From Balanoglossus misakiensis (taxonomy: Eukaryota; Hemichordata): a stretch of 64,000 bases of DNA. Below the pieces are notes generated by a model. That model ran no database searches. It was not told the DNA's origin and was given only the letters and a program-made list of their open reading frames with translations. The translations under genes were made by a program, and so were the position numbers. Within the stretch, counting starts at the first letter, position 1; every line of letters begins with the position of its first letter. The stretch is from the NCBI GenBank assembly GCA_040954595.2, contig CM082586.2, positions 2,356,001-2,420,000 on the forward strand, written 5' to 3'. Positions 51,201 to 63,786 of the stretch are shown here, one piece after another.

Positions 51201-53536
51201 GATCAATACTATAGCTTTAAAATGACGTTAATTGATATTTCAAATTTACATATACACATAATGCGCACCTGGGTGAGATAAATCTACTTCCTATACATGT
51301 TATTTAGATGTCAAAGTAGATGAGCCCTCATCAGGGACACGGATAATGATTTCATCCGTTCCTCTCTTTGTGAAAATCCGTGTAAATAAGAAAAAGGAAA
51401 TGGCGAGATTTGCCAGCTGGGATGTGTGAATCCCAAATCGGAAATTACTGGAGACAGTGAACAACGAACTCGGCATGGGTCATCTGAAAATAGAAACAGG
51501 AATGGACTCTTACAGACAGACAGACAGTCTTCTCGTCACATTTAAGTGCCGGGAATTATGACGCACAGGCAGAAAACAAGCTTTTTCAAGGGGAAATATT
51601 GTGCACTGAAGCGGGGAGAAATGAAACGGGTTGGGCGTTTAAGTCAACTTGAATCAAAGTACTCAAAGCGCGTGAAAACATCACTAAACTGAATATGCAA
51701 ATCAGAAGATTCGATGGCAGTACCCGTCAAGTGTATACACTTTTACTTTTAAGATTTACACGAGTTCTTTATAGCCTGGTATGATATAGCACCTGGGCGC
51801 TGTTTTTCACGATAATGGACTAGCCCAGAATACCCCGACCCCCTGTCTTGAATGGTACTGTCCGCTGTGCTGCACAGCATTCAAAACAACCTTCACAGAT
51901 ATAGCGTTTCCTGATCCTTGAGAATTGTAATAGCGATCACATCAGTAATTTTTTGAACGGCGAAAACCAGTAGCTCAGACAACAACCGAGGACTTTTTTC
52001 CAACCCAGCGACACCCTAACCAAATCACAGCGACCCATTCCTTCTACGCATGAGCAAGGTAACTATGAATTTCACCATGATGCCAATATCTTAATCAGTA
52101 ACCCACTTTTCGTGGTTTAGCGACCCTTGAATGTGCAGTCACGTTTCTGCGGGGTTCGCCTACTGTTCCGGGGCCGGTTTGGCTATGTTGGTCGGGGGAG
52201 GGGTTTTGTTTCAAGCAAGTTGCCAGGAGAAAAGCAATTGGCAATATCGCGCTCAAGACGTTCTCAAGAATCCCTTTTTATGCGTCGTCGTAAACCACAA
52301 GCCTCTTTACGTTAACAGCCAGATGCTTGGCTTTTGCGTAGCACTTTGGTGCAGAAAATATAGTCCTGCTTCGCAAGAATGATGTTATGCTTTCAAATTA
52401 AAGCAGCTGTGGAATTGAGCGCTGTGTACATTGGATGGGCAAAGAAAACATACACTACTTTGTAAAGTTCGGATGGCAGAACTAAGTGTACACAGAGATA
52501 ATATACATTTGTCGTAAGACGCAGTCAACGTCGCTTTCGTGCTCAATTGCCCGTCACTATTCGTCATCTAAATTTATTCGCTGCACTTATCGATGTTTTA
52601 CAGAAAATCACAACATATTACGCTCGAAGGGACACAAAAAATACCTGACGTTAACGTGGGACTAAAAGGCTAAACTTTGAAGTAGCACTGACATGCATGA
52701 GACCGAACAACATAACCTATCAAATACAGAAAAATGCCCAACTTGAAAGCAATGTCAAAAGAGAGCGACTCCTCCCTTTATAATCGATCGTTCAAGAAGA
52801 AGTTCTAGGTTAACAATAGTCAAAGACGCCTGTTTTGCGATGTAATCCAGTATGGTCATGAAAAGGACAAAAGTCTGTAATATGAAAAGTATGTGGTCGT
52901 CATCGATAGTTAACTGTATAGGTTTACGCATTGTACCCCCGGTCGCGTTAGGACAACAAAGAGAAGTTTCAATATAGTGGTTATTGGTAGGACGGTCACG
53001 GTCATTCTCTACGCCATTCTCTGATAAGAAAAGGCGGGCGTGACGTACCCCGTTACAATGCTGACAGTCTGTGACAATAGCACTTCTCCGACCAATGACC
53101 CAACAGCGGCGTCGACGTGATGCACGTGTTTTCACGTGAACCGAACAAACCTTTCAAGGCGAGACACTTTACCAGTGCAATGGCCGCGGACCTCCGCGGA
53201 CGTGTCAAGGGACGACAAAAGAATATGTTAATACAATGACTTACAACATTTCCAATTAGCGCACGACGTCTTAATGACATCCCCGGGGCCGAATAACAAG
53301 AAAATGTCAAAACCGGGTATCGTTTTACTTTTAAAAGGTAGAATGACGTTACAATTTAAGTACATGTCGTTTTGTCCCTCAGGTTTGCTGTGATCAGACA
53401 GAACCAAGTCCAGCTCGCCGGATCGATTGCGCATGACACCACTGGAATATGAACAGCGCCAGAAGTCGTGTCGATAACTCTAAACTGATATCATAGCCTT
53501 TCAAGAGAAACTTGAACTTTTACTTATCACCAACAG
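48204..53536. other. Probable 5' intron/upstream region of FAM167
   Basis: No coding exon recognised on either strand; short ORFs lack splice-compatible ends. The region ends in a good acceptor (CTTTTACTTATCACCAACAG) at 53536. Confidence 0.5.
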
Positions 53537-53590
53537 AAGTCACCGGGAGATATTTTATCGGACGTTTCAATCACTTCATTCGAAACAAAA

Positions 53591-54414
53591 ATGGACGAAT
53601 CGAGGAGAAGCAGCGACTCAGCAACAAGCAGTGACGACAGCGATGAGACAGACGACTTGGCTATACTGAAGTCAATGACTACAAGGCTGAAGCTTCAAAC
53701 CAGACGGCCATCTTACATCGAATGGCGGGCTAACCTTGAGAAACCATCGCTGGCGTACTACGGCCAAAATGCCATGGCCAGAGTTTCGCCAAAGTCACAC
53801 GCCGAGAGGAAGGAGGACATAGAGAGCGCCCTTGAGTGGCTAAGACGAGAACTGGTAAGAACCTTTCGTTTATTTGCGTTTTTCTTCTCTCCAACTCTGT
53901 AAATTTTGGCGAAGACGCAATTTGTAATATTGACTTGTTGCCCAAGGCTTTCAAGCCACTTTGCTTATTTTAACCAATTACGTAATTAACGAACAAGAAA
54001 AGTTCAATGCTCACGTGACTGATTGAACGGCGACAAGAGGAAGCGGCTCAGACTGGCGTCATCGCTGGATTCGTATTCGCTTCTGAATACACAGGCTCTG
54101 AAAGCATGCAAGTGCATAAAAAAGATTCAACTCTCCGTTTCTGATTTTCACAGATTGACATGAGGACCCAAGACCAAAGCCTGGCTCGACAGTTGGTGCA
54201 GATCCACCGCGAGATCCAGCGGCTGAGGCTTGAACAGAGCTGCGAGGCCCACCGCGACATGATCGAAGAGATGCAGTACACTATCGAGGAGCAGGACGAA
54301 ATGGCCGACATCTGTGAGATGGATCCCAATCTACTGCGGATCATGAAGACCCCCCTGAATCACTTCGGAGTGACCCGCATGAATTTGAGCACCCGACGTT
54401 TTTCCTTGTGCTAA
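53591..54414 (+). CDS. FAM167: FAM167 family protein (FAM167A/B orthologue)
   Basis: A 174-aa protein in two exons, 53591-53854 and 54154-54414 (TAA), with a phase 0 junction. An untranslated 5' part of the first exon starts at the acceptor 53536/53537. Family hallmarks: LKLQTRRPSYIEW near residues 33-45, SALEWLRRELIDMRTQDQSL across the exon junction, a coiled-coil-like RQLVQIHREIQRLRLEQSC segment, and the invariant C-terminus TRMNLSTRRFSLC. The N-terminus is Ser/Asp-rich and acidic. FAM167A (DIORA-1) is linked to human autoimmune disease and reported to activate non-canonical NF-kB signalling; an ancestral role here is inference. AATAAA at 54654-54659. Confidence 0.92.
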
Positions 54415-54653
54415 ATACTGTGACTGACAATGATTTACAAAGACTGTACTAGTATTTAAAGGGAACATACTGACCCTGCCGTTCGCAGCACCGTAACTGC
54501 CAAACAAACTGGCCCTCTGTACAGAATGTAGACATGAAGATTCGTCGCTTGAGGCGCTACAGAGAGCGAGCGCCTCACGCGACGGATATTCTTGTGTAGA
54601 CCAATGGTGCTCATCGTAGGAGTTGTAACATATATAATTCAATTATGGCTCGA

Positions 54654-54659
54654 AATAAA
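54654..54659 (+). terminator. PolyA signal of FAM167
   Basis: AATAAA 240 bases after the TAA stop, in CGAAATAAAG. Confidence 0.65.
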
Positions 54660-55109
54660 GTTTGCTGTGCATAGATATATACATTTTTGTAGTGACAATA
54701 TCTTTACTTAGTTGCGTTAATATGTTTCGTCAGTATGTTGTATGTAGCAACAATTTTTGTGTATACAAATAATGTAAACTATTTACGTTGACTGATGTTA
54801 TAAGAGCATTGATTGGTTATCTGTATTGATTGATAATAATAAAAACAACAACAGGTGGTTGTTTGTACTGATTTCGTTTTGGGAAGAGTCTGATGAGTTT
54901 CACCAATCATGAAAAAGATCTGGCGGAGAATGGCCCGGAATTAGTACGAGTATGTGCGCCGCATCATACGCACACATCACAGAATTATAACATGTCAGCG
55001 ATGAGGTGTCTTATAATGTACTCTGAAGCAATTTGGGGTTGAATGTAACTCTGTATCTAATAATCTCTAAAAAATCAGATATGAATCACACAGAACAGAC
55101 AATAACATA
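54660..55109. other. Convergent intergenic spacer
   Basis: AT-rich sequence between the 3' ends of FAM167 (plus) and the ligand-gated channel (minus). No gene seen. Confidence 0.6.
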
Positions 55110-58100
55110 TTAATGATAGGACAGAGCCAGCAAGAAATAACAAATTATCCAATATGAAATAGCAAATGTCACGAAAATGCCCATGAAAATTACCCTGCTG
55201 TATTGATCTATCTTGAAAGAGGGGTTCTTATTTACTTTTGAGGATTCTCTTATCTGAAATGGTTTGTCTGGGTTGTTTGAATCGCTTCCAGTTTCATTCA
55301 GTTGGTGCTCTGTTGGGGCAACATCTGCAGGATGGATGCTGGGATTATTTGGCGTGGACTTTTCGTCAAGGGATGAGAACGCCATCGCCAGATTTGCTTT
55401 CCCCTGACGACCGATTAACTGAAAGAAGGAACGAAGAAATAATTGTCGGAAGTTCTTCCGCATTTACAAGGATACCGATGTTTTTTCTGCCTCCTCATCT
55501 TTTCCATGTGGTGCTTGACATCATTCAAACATACCCGCCACCAAGAACAGTAAAATTTAATCCTACCTCGTTTGTTTCTCGAACCGCTTTAACTGCCTTT
55601 GCCGTTTGCCGACCACGCGTCTTTTGTAGATGGTACACCAAGACATACTCGAGTAAACTGGCAAAGACCAACACTATACACACTGTCAGCCACACATCCA
55701 TAGCCTGACACAAACCAAGAACCACAAATCAAAATCAAATTTGTGAGAGTTACTTGTTACAAGATGCATAGAAAGAGCAGATGTCGAGGTACAGTGAGCG
55801 ATGTATTTCAGAAACTCAGGGAAAGGGACACAGGGAGCCCAGGTGTACAAACAAAAATGGCACCTGGTGTTGTGAGCTCTCCCATTCCCCACGAGGCAAG
55901 TACAGAATGACACCAACAATGGCATATTGATTACGCACCGTTATATAGGAAACCTTTGGTAAGTCCCTCTTGATTATGCTACCCTGGGTAATCAGGGACA
56001 GCAGTGTTGTTATTCCGAGGGTAGCTCTCGCCGGAGAACCCATTGGATCGATCCAAAAGGTAAGCCAGGCTATGATGACGAATATGCTGCTTGGAATGTA
56101 GGCTTCCAGGATGAAATGTGCCAGCTGGCGCTCCAGGTGAAAGGTCGCGGCGATGTAACTGTAGTTGCCTTGATCGTTTGTAAGGGAAACACGTACGTCG
56201 CCGTATTAAAATGATGTTACTTGTGGAAAATGTTGGCTGACGTGTGTGCGCGTGCATTGATCAACTCCAACACCCACTTACGGGTCGTTATCATGAGTAC
56301 TCGACAAGATTTCAAAGATGGCGAGACGAGCGCAAAATGAAATGAAACGCTGGGAAGGAGATCAGATGGTCTGGACAGGATAACAAGACTGTTAATTGTA
56401 TTTAAGTACAAGCAGAACCACTCTCTCGAATATTTCGTGTATTCTGTCTATCTGTCTGCATGTCTGTCTATCCCACCCTCTTCTCTCTCTATTCTTGAAA
56501 AGAAAAATGCCGTGGATTAATTTCCTTACCCATAAGATACTCGTTAACACCTTGCTGCATTGACCACCCGGTCAAAACGTATTTAGGGATCGAGATAGCA
56601 GGATGTACTTGTATTGCGTCATCGCTACCATCTTCATACCATCTCACAATAACATTTTCAGTGTCGTATGCATCTGGAAATTTCGTGAAAATTCGTTGAG
56701 GGGAGCATGGCGGGTAGATCAATTGTAGTTTCATATAAGTAGAGATAAAATTCTCTCTTCATAAATATGAATAACAATCGGCATTATGTTACTAGACTGT
56801 TTTAAATTTAAAAAGAGTAGATGTTGGTGTAACTTGTTTGACATTTTATTTCTGTAGACATGGATGAGTACTATCTGTGATTTTTTCCAACAATTTTCAT
56901 CGAGCATTGCCGCACAATTACATTGTACTCACAAGACATCATTGTCATTCCACAGTTCTGGTGGTCAAAAGGAAACGCACCCAAGCTCATGTGACATGAG
57001 AAAGTTGCCGTCATTCTGAAACCAAGAAGTGTGAAAAATACAGCAAGGTTTGGAACGCTATAAGTATCTCTACAACTCCTATGGAAATATAACACGCACC
57101 AGTGCTCTGTTCACTTCTGTGTCAAATGCGAGGAGCTTAAATGCACGCATGCGCGGAAAACATTCATTTAATACATGTACGGTGCAATTCTAATTAGGTA
57201 TGATTGCCGCCAGCTGTTGTGTATTCGGATAACATGTTAATTATTTCTTCACAATAACACATGTGTAATTAGCTGGTGCATGTAGTGTAAGTCCTGCCTG
57301 AATAGAGTTTACGCCCACAATTTTGTGATGTTATTTAGAGGGACGACTGCCATCCCTTTAAAGTTTAAATACCCACATACCTCAGACCGTATATGACGTC
57401 TCCATTTGCGTTAATGTGAAATAACGAATTTTGCCTCGGTGACTCGTGTACGAATTCGGTCTTGGTGTTTTCGAAATACGTGTCAGAAGTCCACACCATT
57501 TCTGTTACGTCATCTTCGATGGCAATGACGGAACCATTGTGTTGTAGCCGTGGATCATTCCATAACTGCCTTAGGTACATTGTGATAGAGTAGTCCTAGG
57601 TGAAATATTGATGATAATGGTCAATAAAGGTGATTTAGAAATGCTCGTTCTCTATTGTGGCATAGTACAAATGATGGCATTTACACCAGTGTCTATGCGT
57701 AATAATCTTCCCAACAACTTCAGAAACCATTAAATTTTACAGGATTTTAAAAAGTTCTCGGACATACCATATTACTTTCTGAGACCGAATGAAAGCTCAC
57801 GATGTATAGTCCAACTTGAAGGTCCACCGGAGGGCCTTGGAAAGAAATAAGTGAAGGAATCATTTAATTTCCACTGCATTACATTCGCCATTGAAAAAAA
57901 AATCGGTAAGATGTTAATGGTATGTGCCACCCTCTTTGGACAGATTGGTTAACACATTGTGGTACCTATCATTAGCACATGTACATAGACATATTCAGTG
58001 ATGTTGTCATTTAACAACAGTAGTGTCTTACCGTCTGCATTAGGTCTAATCGTGTGATCATGGTGGTCAAGGAGTATTTTCCGTATTGCGTGACTCGAAT

Positions 58101-58153
58101 ACTTGTATTCCTGGTCTTGTTGTTCGGAGATATTCGTTGCATTCGCCGCACAC
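55110..58153 (-). CDS. Cys-loop ligand-gated anion channel subunit (GABA/glycine receptor-like), N-terminus missing
   Basis: Pentameric plasma-membrane channel subunit. Exons: 58153-58032, 57835-57768, 57595-57381, 57015-56933, 56673-56530, 56168-55939, 55704-55567, 55418-55110 (TAA), about 435 aa in frame. Extracellular domain: GPPVDLQVGLYIVSFHSVSE, MYLRQLWNDPRL, then the Cys loop CHMSLGAFPFDHQNC with exactly 13 residues between cysteines. TM1 follows RQLAHFILEAYIP. The M1-M2 linker has SPARATLGITTLLSL; the PAR motif marks anion selectivity. TM3 follows LPKVSYITAMDVWL, and TM4 is FMGIFVTFAISYWIICYFLL at the C-terminus. The M3-M4 loop is short. No second glycine-receptor-type disulfide is seen in loop C (EYLMGNYSYI), so the ligand cannot be assigned. 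The signal-peptide exon was not found between 58154 and 59500. Confidence 0.88.
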
Positions 58154-59494
58154 CTGTTTTTAAAAAAGACGGTCATATGTGTGTGACCCCCCCCCCCCCC
58201 AGCCATGGTGGTTGTACTCCCACCGCCAGACGACAGGGGTGGATAAATATTAAAGCCAACAATTATTGTTAACTGTGGTACGCCTCATTATACATGCAAA
58301 TTTAGCGCGATATCAAATAATTGTGCTCTGTCCATAATCCTTCTCATCACCAATTGTTTCTTGCCAACACCTGTGGCAATGAATAGGCCTAATCATGAAT
58401 TCCCTGTTAATGAACGCAATCAAGCGACTGTATATTTCGCCATATGTATTTAGCTAGATCAATAGAGAAATGCGATTAGAACTATCAAATTAAAGTATTT
58501 GAAACAACTTTCTTATTTTGTATTTTGGAGGGTTGTTTCCAAATTGTACTGACTTCCAGGGTTTATTGGAAATACACAATTAGGTTGATCTTGGCATTGA
58601 TGGCGGGAACCAAGGTTGTACTTGATCGTGGTAGATCATTCATTGCACTAAATCGCAATGCCTTTACCTGCACGAATCGTTGCATCGCCGTAAAGATAGG
58701 CTTCATGGTGGCAATATATCTTACAGAATAAGTGCATTCACACCCACCCATATTCCAAAGCTCATAGGTGGAATATCACAATTTAATACTTACGTTGTAC
58801 GTGGAACGCAGGAAATGATAAGGAGAAGAGCAAATGTATCGGTTGGGGCCATCGGGTTACGGGTTCTGAAGCCGTGATCAAGCGGCACAGACCAGAGATA
58901 ACGGGCGCTCGCTTCTCACATTTCCCAGTCAGCGACAACTCTGCTATTCTATTGTGTAGTATTGTCTCTAAATCGCCACGTTGTGTTACCATATGTTCCC
59001 GTTTTGCATAACACATTTTACTGACCTTTGTTAATAAGATTTTGTTGCTAATCATGTCACCAAGCAAAAGTAAGCGTAACTGTTAGGATATTTCGTAAAT
59101 CTTCAACTGCAACCCAGGTGGTCTAAAAGGTCGATCGTGTGTCGGAGATGGTCCACACAGAGGAGCCATTAAACTTTACTGAGCAGATGATGAAATTTTC
59201 TATAAGGTACGCGTCCGTCCCTTCCAAAGTACCCGATACTATTCAGTGCCTGATACACAAATCTACAAATAATCATGGGTTCAAGTATTCAATTTATCAT
59301 GTTAAAAGAAGGATTACGATAGCTGGACCGCTCCAACAAAACGAAAGCATTTCTTGGTTGAGATAATAGGGCAAAGTTTATCGACGCGACGTCGCACCCA
59401 GTGATATCGTAATGTAGGGGGTGTCCAACCCTAACCATTAATGTAATACTGTGCGGTATCAAATGTTCGCTCAGAGTTTGTAGACGTGTGGAAC
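58154..59494. other. Upstream region of the channel gene and of the CLCA-like gene
   Basis: Contains a C14 run at about 58187-58200 (G14 on the channel's strand), immediately upstream of the first recognised channel exon, and should contain the missing 5' exon. A minus-strand ATG ORF near 58695-58655 ending at GTAAAG does not resemble a signal peptide. No other feature seen. Confidence 0.4.
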
Positions 59495-59674
59495 GTGCGC
59501 CTATATAAGAGACACCCCTCGTGTCCACCAAACTTTATAGCGTGCCATCCCCACAGCAACTCGTCTGTTTGGCATCAGCTTTATACTCCGCGCCGCCGAA
59601 GACAAGTAGAGACAGTCTCATCAAAGATTCTTCTCAACAAGAAACGGTTTCCTTGAAGACCCATCGAGTCCATC
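59495..59674 (+). promoter_or_regulatory. TATA promoter and 5' UTR of the CLCA-like gene
   Basis: TGCGCCTATATAAGA with TATA at 59502-59509 predicts transcription from about 59530-59535, leaving a 5' UTR of roughly 140 bases before the ATG at 59675. Confidence 0.65.
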
Positions 59675-62600
59675 ATGAGTTACATCAAGGTGTATTCGTT
59701 CCTTGCCACCTGCATCGCACTCAGTTGCATGTCTTCACTTCCCGTCGTTAATTCGAATCGCAATCCTGTCAGCCTCATTGATCACGGCTACGGTGACGTC
59801 TTGATAGCGATACACGAGAGTATACCAGAGGACCCTCTTCTTATTTACCGACTCAAGGTAAGATGCGAGCGAATTTAAGCACCTTTTCTTTCATCAACGG
59901 CAGAAACCGCTGTCTGACCTGTCTGTTGCAATCGTTTTCCAGAAAACGTTTTCCAGTCATGAAAAACTGTGAACTGATATCTTGGCAATTTGTCAAAGAT
60001 GCGAGCTACGTGTATGTACTTAAAACAGAGATTTACACGTATTCGTGATGATTTTTCGTACAAAGCCAGCACCTGCTGGAAGATGGAAATACGCCCTAGC
60101 AAATTCAACTCTTCGGTTTGGTTGTGAAAAAACAGGCATATGCAAGAATGCGACCCTCTGTTTATGCAAATAACAAGTCTTAGTTACTGAGATATGTCAT
60201 GATATCTACCTGTGACAGTTCAGGTGGGGAGATACCCAAACCCTTGCGTTTTAAATAAAACAAACATGTATGCATGGTTTGAAAAAAACATGCATAGAGG
60301 TTAATACATGTCATGGACCTGGTGGTCAGTACTCCATTAGCCGTAACTTGTGGCTATTTTCTTCAAACTGGAGTTGCCTGAAAATGTTACCAGATGTCGA
60401 ATCTTTGTGGGGAAAAAGACGATAATCACATCTAGGCTAGCAACTTCCGGGAAATTGGGAAAAAAATTCTACGTTTGTACAATATATTATATTTATCTCT
60501 CCAACATATCTTCGGGTAAAATGCTTGTTTCGTGTCAAGTGTAGTGACCATTTATCTTCACTGTTTGCGTACTTGATGATAATCTGAATATGGCCTTTTG
60601 GACACGACCGATGAGTTCTGCATTCTTGCCTTTGTTTCCGTTCAGTGTTTGCCTTCAAGTTCTGTATCACCACCACAAAAGGTAATAAACTTGATAACAA
60701 AATTGTTTAGCTCAGATGTTGACACCCACGTAGCTTACCAAAGGTCCAGGGCGTAGGCCCCTACTCCACTCTTTGCGATGAGAGGGTGTTAGCAGATGTT
60801 CCACCTACTGCCTAATTTGTCATAATGTGTTTGTCTTCCCAACCTCTGTTATCATCGACTCTTAGCAACAATCGAAATTGGGCGACCCCAGTTGACCCCA
60901 ATGACAATGATGCTCGTGTTTCTTGGCTGTAGACGAGCCCCGATTTCGGCCACACCCAGTTCAACACGCACCCTCGCGCTGAATTCTGTTGGTGTCACGC
61001 ACGCATTAAGGGGACCTTTGCCTGCTTGATAGGGTGGCTCTGGGCAAGCAGAGGTCGAGTTTGAGGTATATGCTGAACGCGACCATGACCTTTTACACGG
61101 CTTCTTTGACGATTAAATGTGCCATGACCGGAATCCCGCTGTGAAGCTGTCCATTTTAGTTGGTGTATCAACCATAGTCGTTGTTTGCTCTACATCCAAG
61201 GGTATTGAAAAAAGTCGAAGGATCCAACTGTCATTTTAGATAACCGAATTGAAGTCGTGGAAAAAAGCTGTCATTTTCTTTCGTTAATTTCTCTAGGAAA
61301 TCTTCACCAGTGCGTCTGCTCATCTGCACCCAGCCACTCTCCAGTGGACCTACTTCCAAAACGTCACCATCCTGATCCCCAAAACGTGGAGTGACAACCT
61401 GACGCAAGCGCCCGCCACGACCGAAAGATTCGACGTCGCCAACTTCGTCGTCGACCAGCCGAACCCGGAGTACGGGGACAACCCGTACACTAAGCAGACC
61501 CGGGGTTGTGGTGAGCCGGGAGAGTTCGTGCACTTCACCGAGAAATGGGTGAAAGACAAAGACTACAGTTGGACGTATTGGGGAGATCCAGGTAAGCGTC
61601 TGTTTGATTTAACAGGACGTCAACCCCCAACATTCAAACTATTGAATTTTTGAAAGCATAACTCAGTTGTTGGTTGTTCACAGGCAAAGTGACGGTCCAT
61701 GAATGGGCTCATCTGCGATGGGGAGTTTTTGACGAGTATCCAGTTGATGACGACCAACACTTCTACTACGATGAAAATGGTCGTGTGGAGGCAACCAGGT
61801 GCTCGCAGGCGATCACCGGCCAGTCACGTGATATAGACAACAACTACCAGAAGTGTAATACCGATCCAGACTCAGGCGTGATGCCAGGACCCGGATGTAG
61901 ATTCTTCCCGGATCTTAACGGAAATGAGGGCGTGGCTTCCTACATGTATGCAAATTACCTGGATTCGGTAAGTTGCTGTGGAGTCTGGCCAGAATTGTTA
62001 TAATGTCCAGATGGTATTTCCATGTCGTGGGTGGTTAGGCTACTTCGTTTCTTGTGAGAAATCCGTGTACGTGCAAAATAACACAGTGACCAGATTTCAG
62101 CGTGTACATACAATGAACTGAACCACTTATATTAAGTGTAGTTACATCTTAAAGCAGTTGCATGTAATGATAGCAGCTAAACCATTGGTAATTCGGAATG
62201 TTGTCTTCGGCGGGGTACCATAAAACCATGTGTATTACTAGCGATGAGAGGTTTTCATCCTCTGACCACTGGCAAACAATATTAAGAGCTCAGAGTACAT
62301 ACCCTGTTCTCAGACAGCTCTCCACTCTTTCCTCTTGGGGTTGAACAGCAGTATGGTAAATTAGAGGTAGACTTGTGACTGTTATTTTTGCATATTCATG
62401 GTTGTCATCATGTCCCTCTGTTGTGTCCTGATGTTTAGGTTGTACACTTCTGCAACAACGATGACGTTCCCAATGAAGCACTTCACAACAGGCTAGCCAG
62501 AAACGCCCAGAATAAGCAGTGCTGTTACCAGAGTATTTGGGAAGTCATGTTACAACACGATGATTTCCCAGACGAGACACCAAACAGAGAACCAATGAAC

Positions 62601-63786
62601 GACACCACGCCCAACTTCCTGGTTGTACAGGAAATGGACTTGAGAATTGTACTTATTCTTGACACATCAGGCAGCATGACCTCTGTGAGTAATGTTATAC
62701 CTTTAGTGTGTTTTAGCGCACTGTCAACAGCGAAATCTTTAACTTCTTCAAGCCTACTGAATCATAATGCTTTGATATTAGGCGAAATACATCACCATTA
62801 AGTATACATCATTCATGACACATAAACAAACTTCACTCTGGAAGCGGAACCATAGCACAGCACATAGGTTTGTTATCAAACATGTCTTTGGTCATGAGTT
62901 CGCTGCCTTGTCATCTTCACACACTGTTCCCTAACCACGTTTTCCGACAAACGTTTCTTTGACGCACAGAACAATCGATTGGATGCGATGATACAGGCCA
63001 GCACAAAGTACATCGGATATACTGTACCGAACGACACGTGGATTGGGATTGTTGAGTTCGAATCTGATGACACAATTCTGTCATATTTGGTTCAAATCGA
63101 TGGTAGGGAAACGAGAAAAGAGTTGATCGCATTGCTGCCGATAAGTGCAAGTGGCGGCACCTGCATTGGGTGCGGACTACTGGGTGGAGTCGAGGTTTGT
63201 ACAATACTAATATGTGCATGCGACTTCAGTGAACATTTCTGAATGCAAACTGTCAGTTTTAAGAAATGAGTAGGCTACTGACAGGAAGTACCCCCTTTGC
63301 TTCACATGTGACATCTGCCGTAGTACTCCGCAAATCTTTGAAAAGTTGTTAAGCTGATGTAGTGCAGAGCTCTCAACAGCCGACTATTGAAGACTGCATC
63401 ACACCAGATTGTTGTTAGACAGGAATGTCAGAAATGCTGTATGTAATTCTGGGCGATGGTGTACTTTTACACTTCATGTTTCTCGCACAGGTTCTGGAGT
63501 ATGGAGGGAGATCTGCGGCCGGTGGAATCCTCTTCCTCATCAGTGATGGAGACGAGACTGAAGAACCGACCATAGAAGACGTCATCGATGAATTGATCGC
63601 CAAGGAGGTTATTGTTGACACCCTGGCTCTGAGTTCCGCAGCTGACGACGGACTGGCGGATCTGTCCGAACAGACAGGGGCAATTCATACTGGTATTCAG
63701 AAAGCACCGACTCTACGGCTTTGCATGATGCATACACTGATACCATTATCGGTCGTACTGGTACAAACATTAATACCCCAGTACAG
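59675..63786 (+). CDS. CLCA: Calcium-activated chloride channel regulator (CLCA) family protein, 5' part, with an apparent frameshift
   Basis: A secreted or surface metalloprotease with a VWA domain. Exons: 59675-59857 (signal peptide, MSYIKVYSFLATCIALSCMS), 61297-61591, 61684-61967, 62439-62684, 62970-63194, 63491-63786 and onward off the window. The catalytic zinc motif HEWAHLRWGVFDEY lies at about residues 165-178, with the cysteine-rich segment around CRFFPDLNG and CCYQSIWEV after it. The VWA domain begins at about residue 320, with the MIDAS motif DTSGSM (329-334) and a later SDGDE. Known CLCAs cleave themselves and regulate calcium-activated chloride current through TMEM16A. In the last exon the frame breaks near 63676-63679: the annotated frame loses similarity after DLSEQTG, and CLCA-like sequence (STDSTALHDAYTDTI) resumes in another frame up to the donor at 63786/63787. 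Confidence 0.88.
59858..61296 (+). other. First intron of the CLCA-like gene
   Basis: Donor CTCAAG|GTAAGA, acceptor TTTCTCTAG, phase 0. No coding or repeat feature recognised inside. Confidence 0.7.

Noticed and set aside
57949-58206. Start codon with poly-Gly run for the channel gene
   Set aside because: The ATG reads through the G14 tract and an acceptor site; it would not supply a signal peptide, so the exon was taken from the acceptor at 58154 instead.
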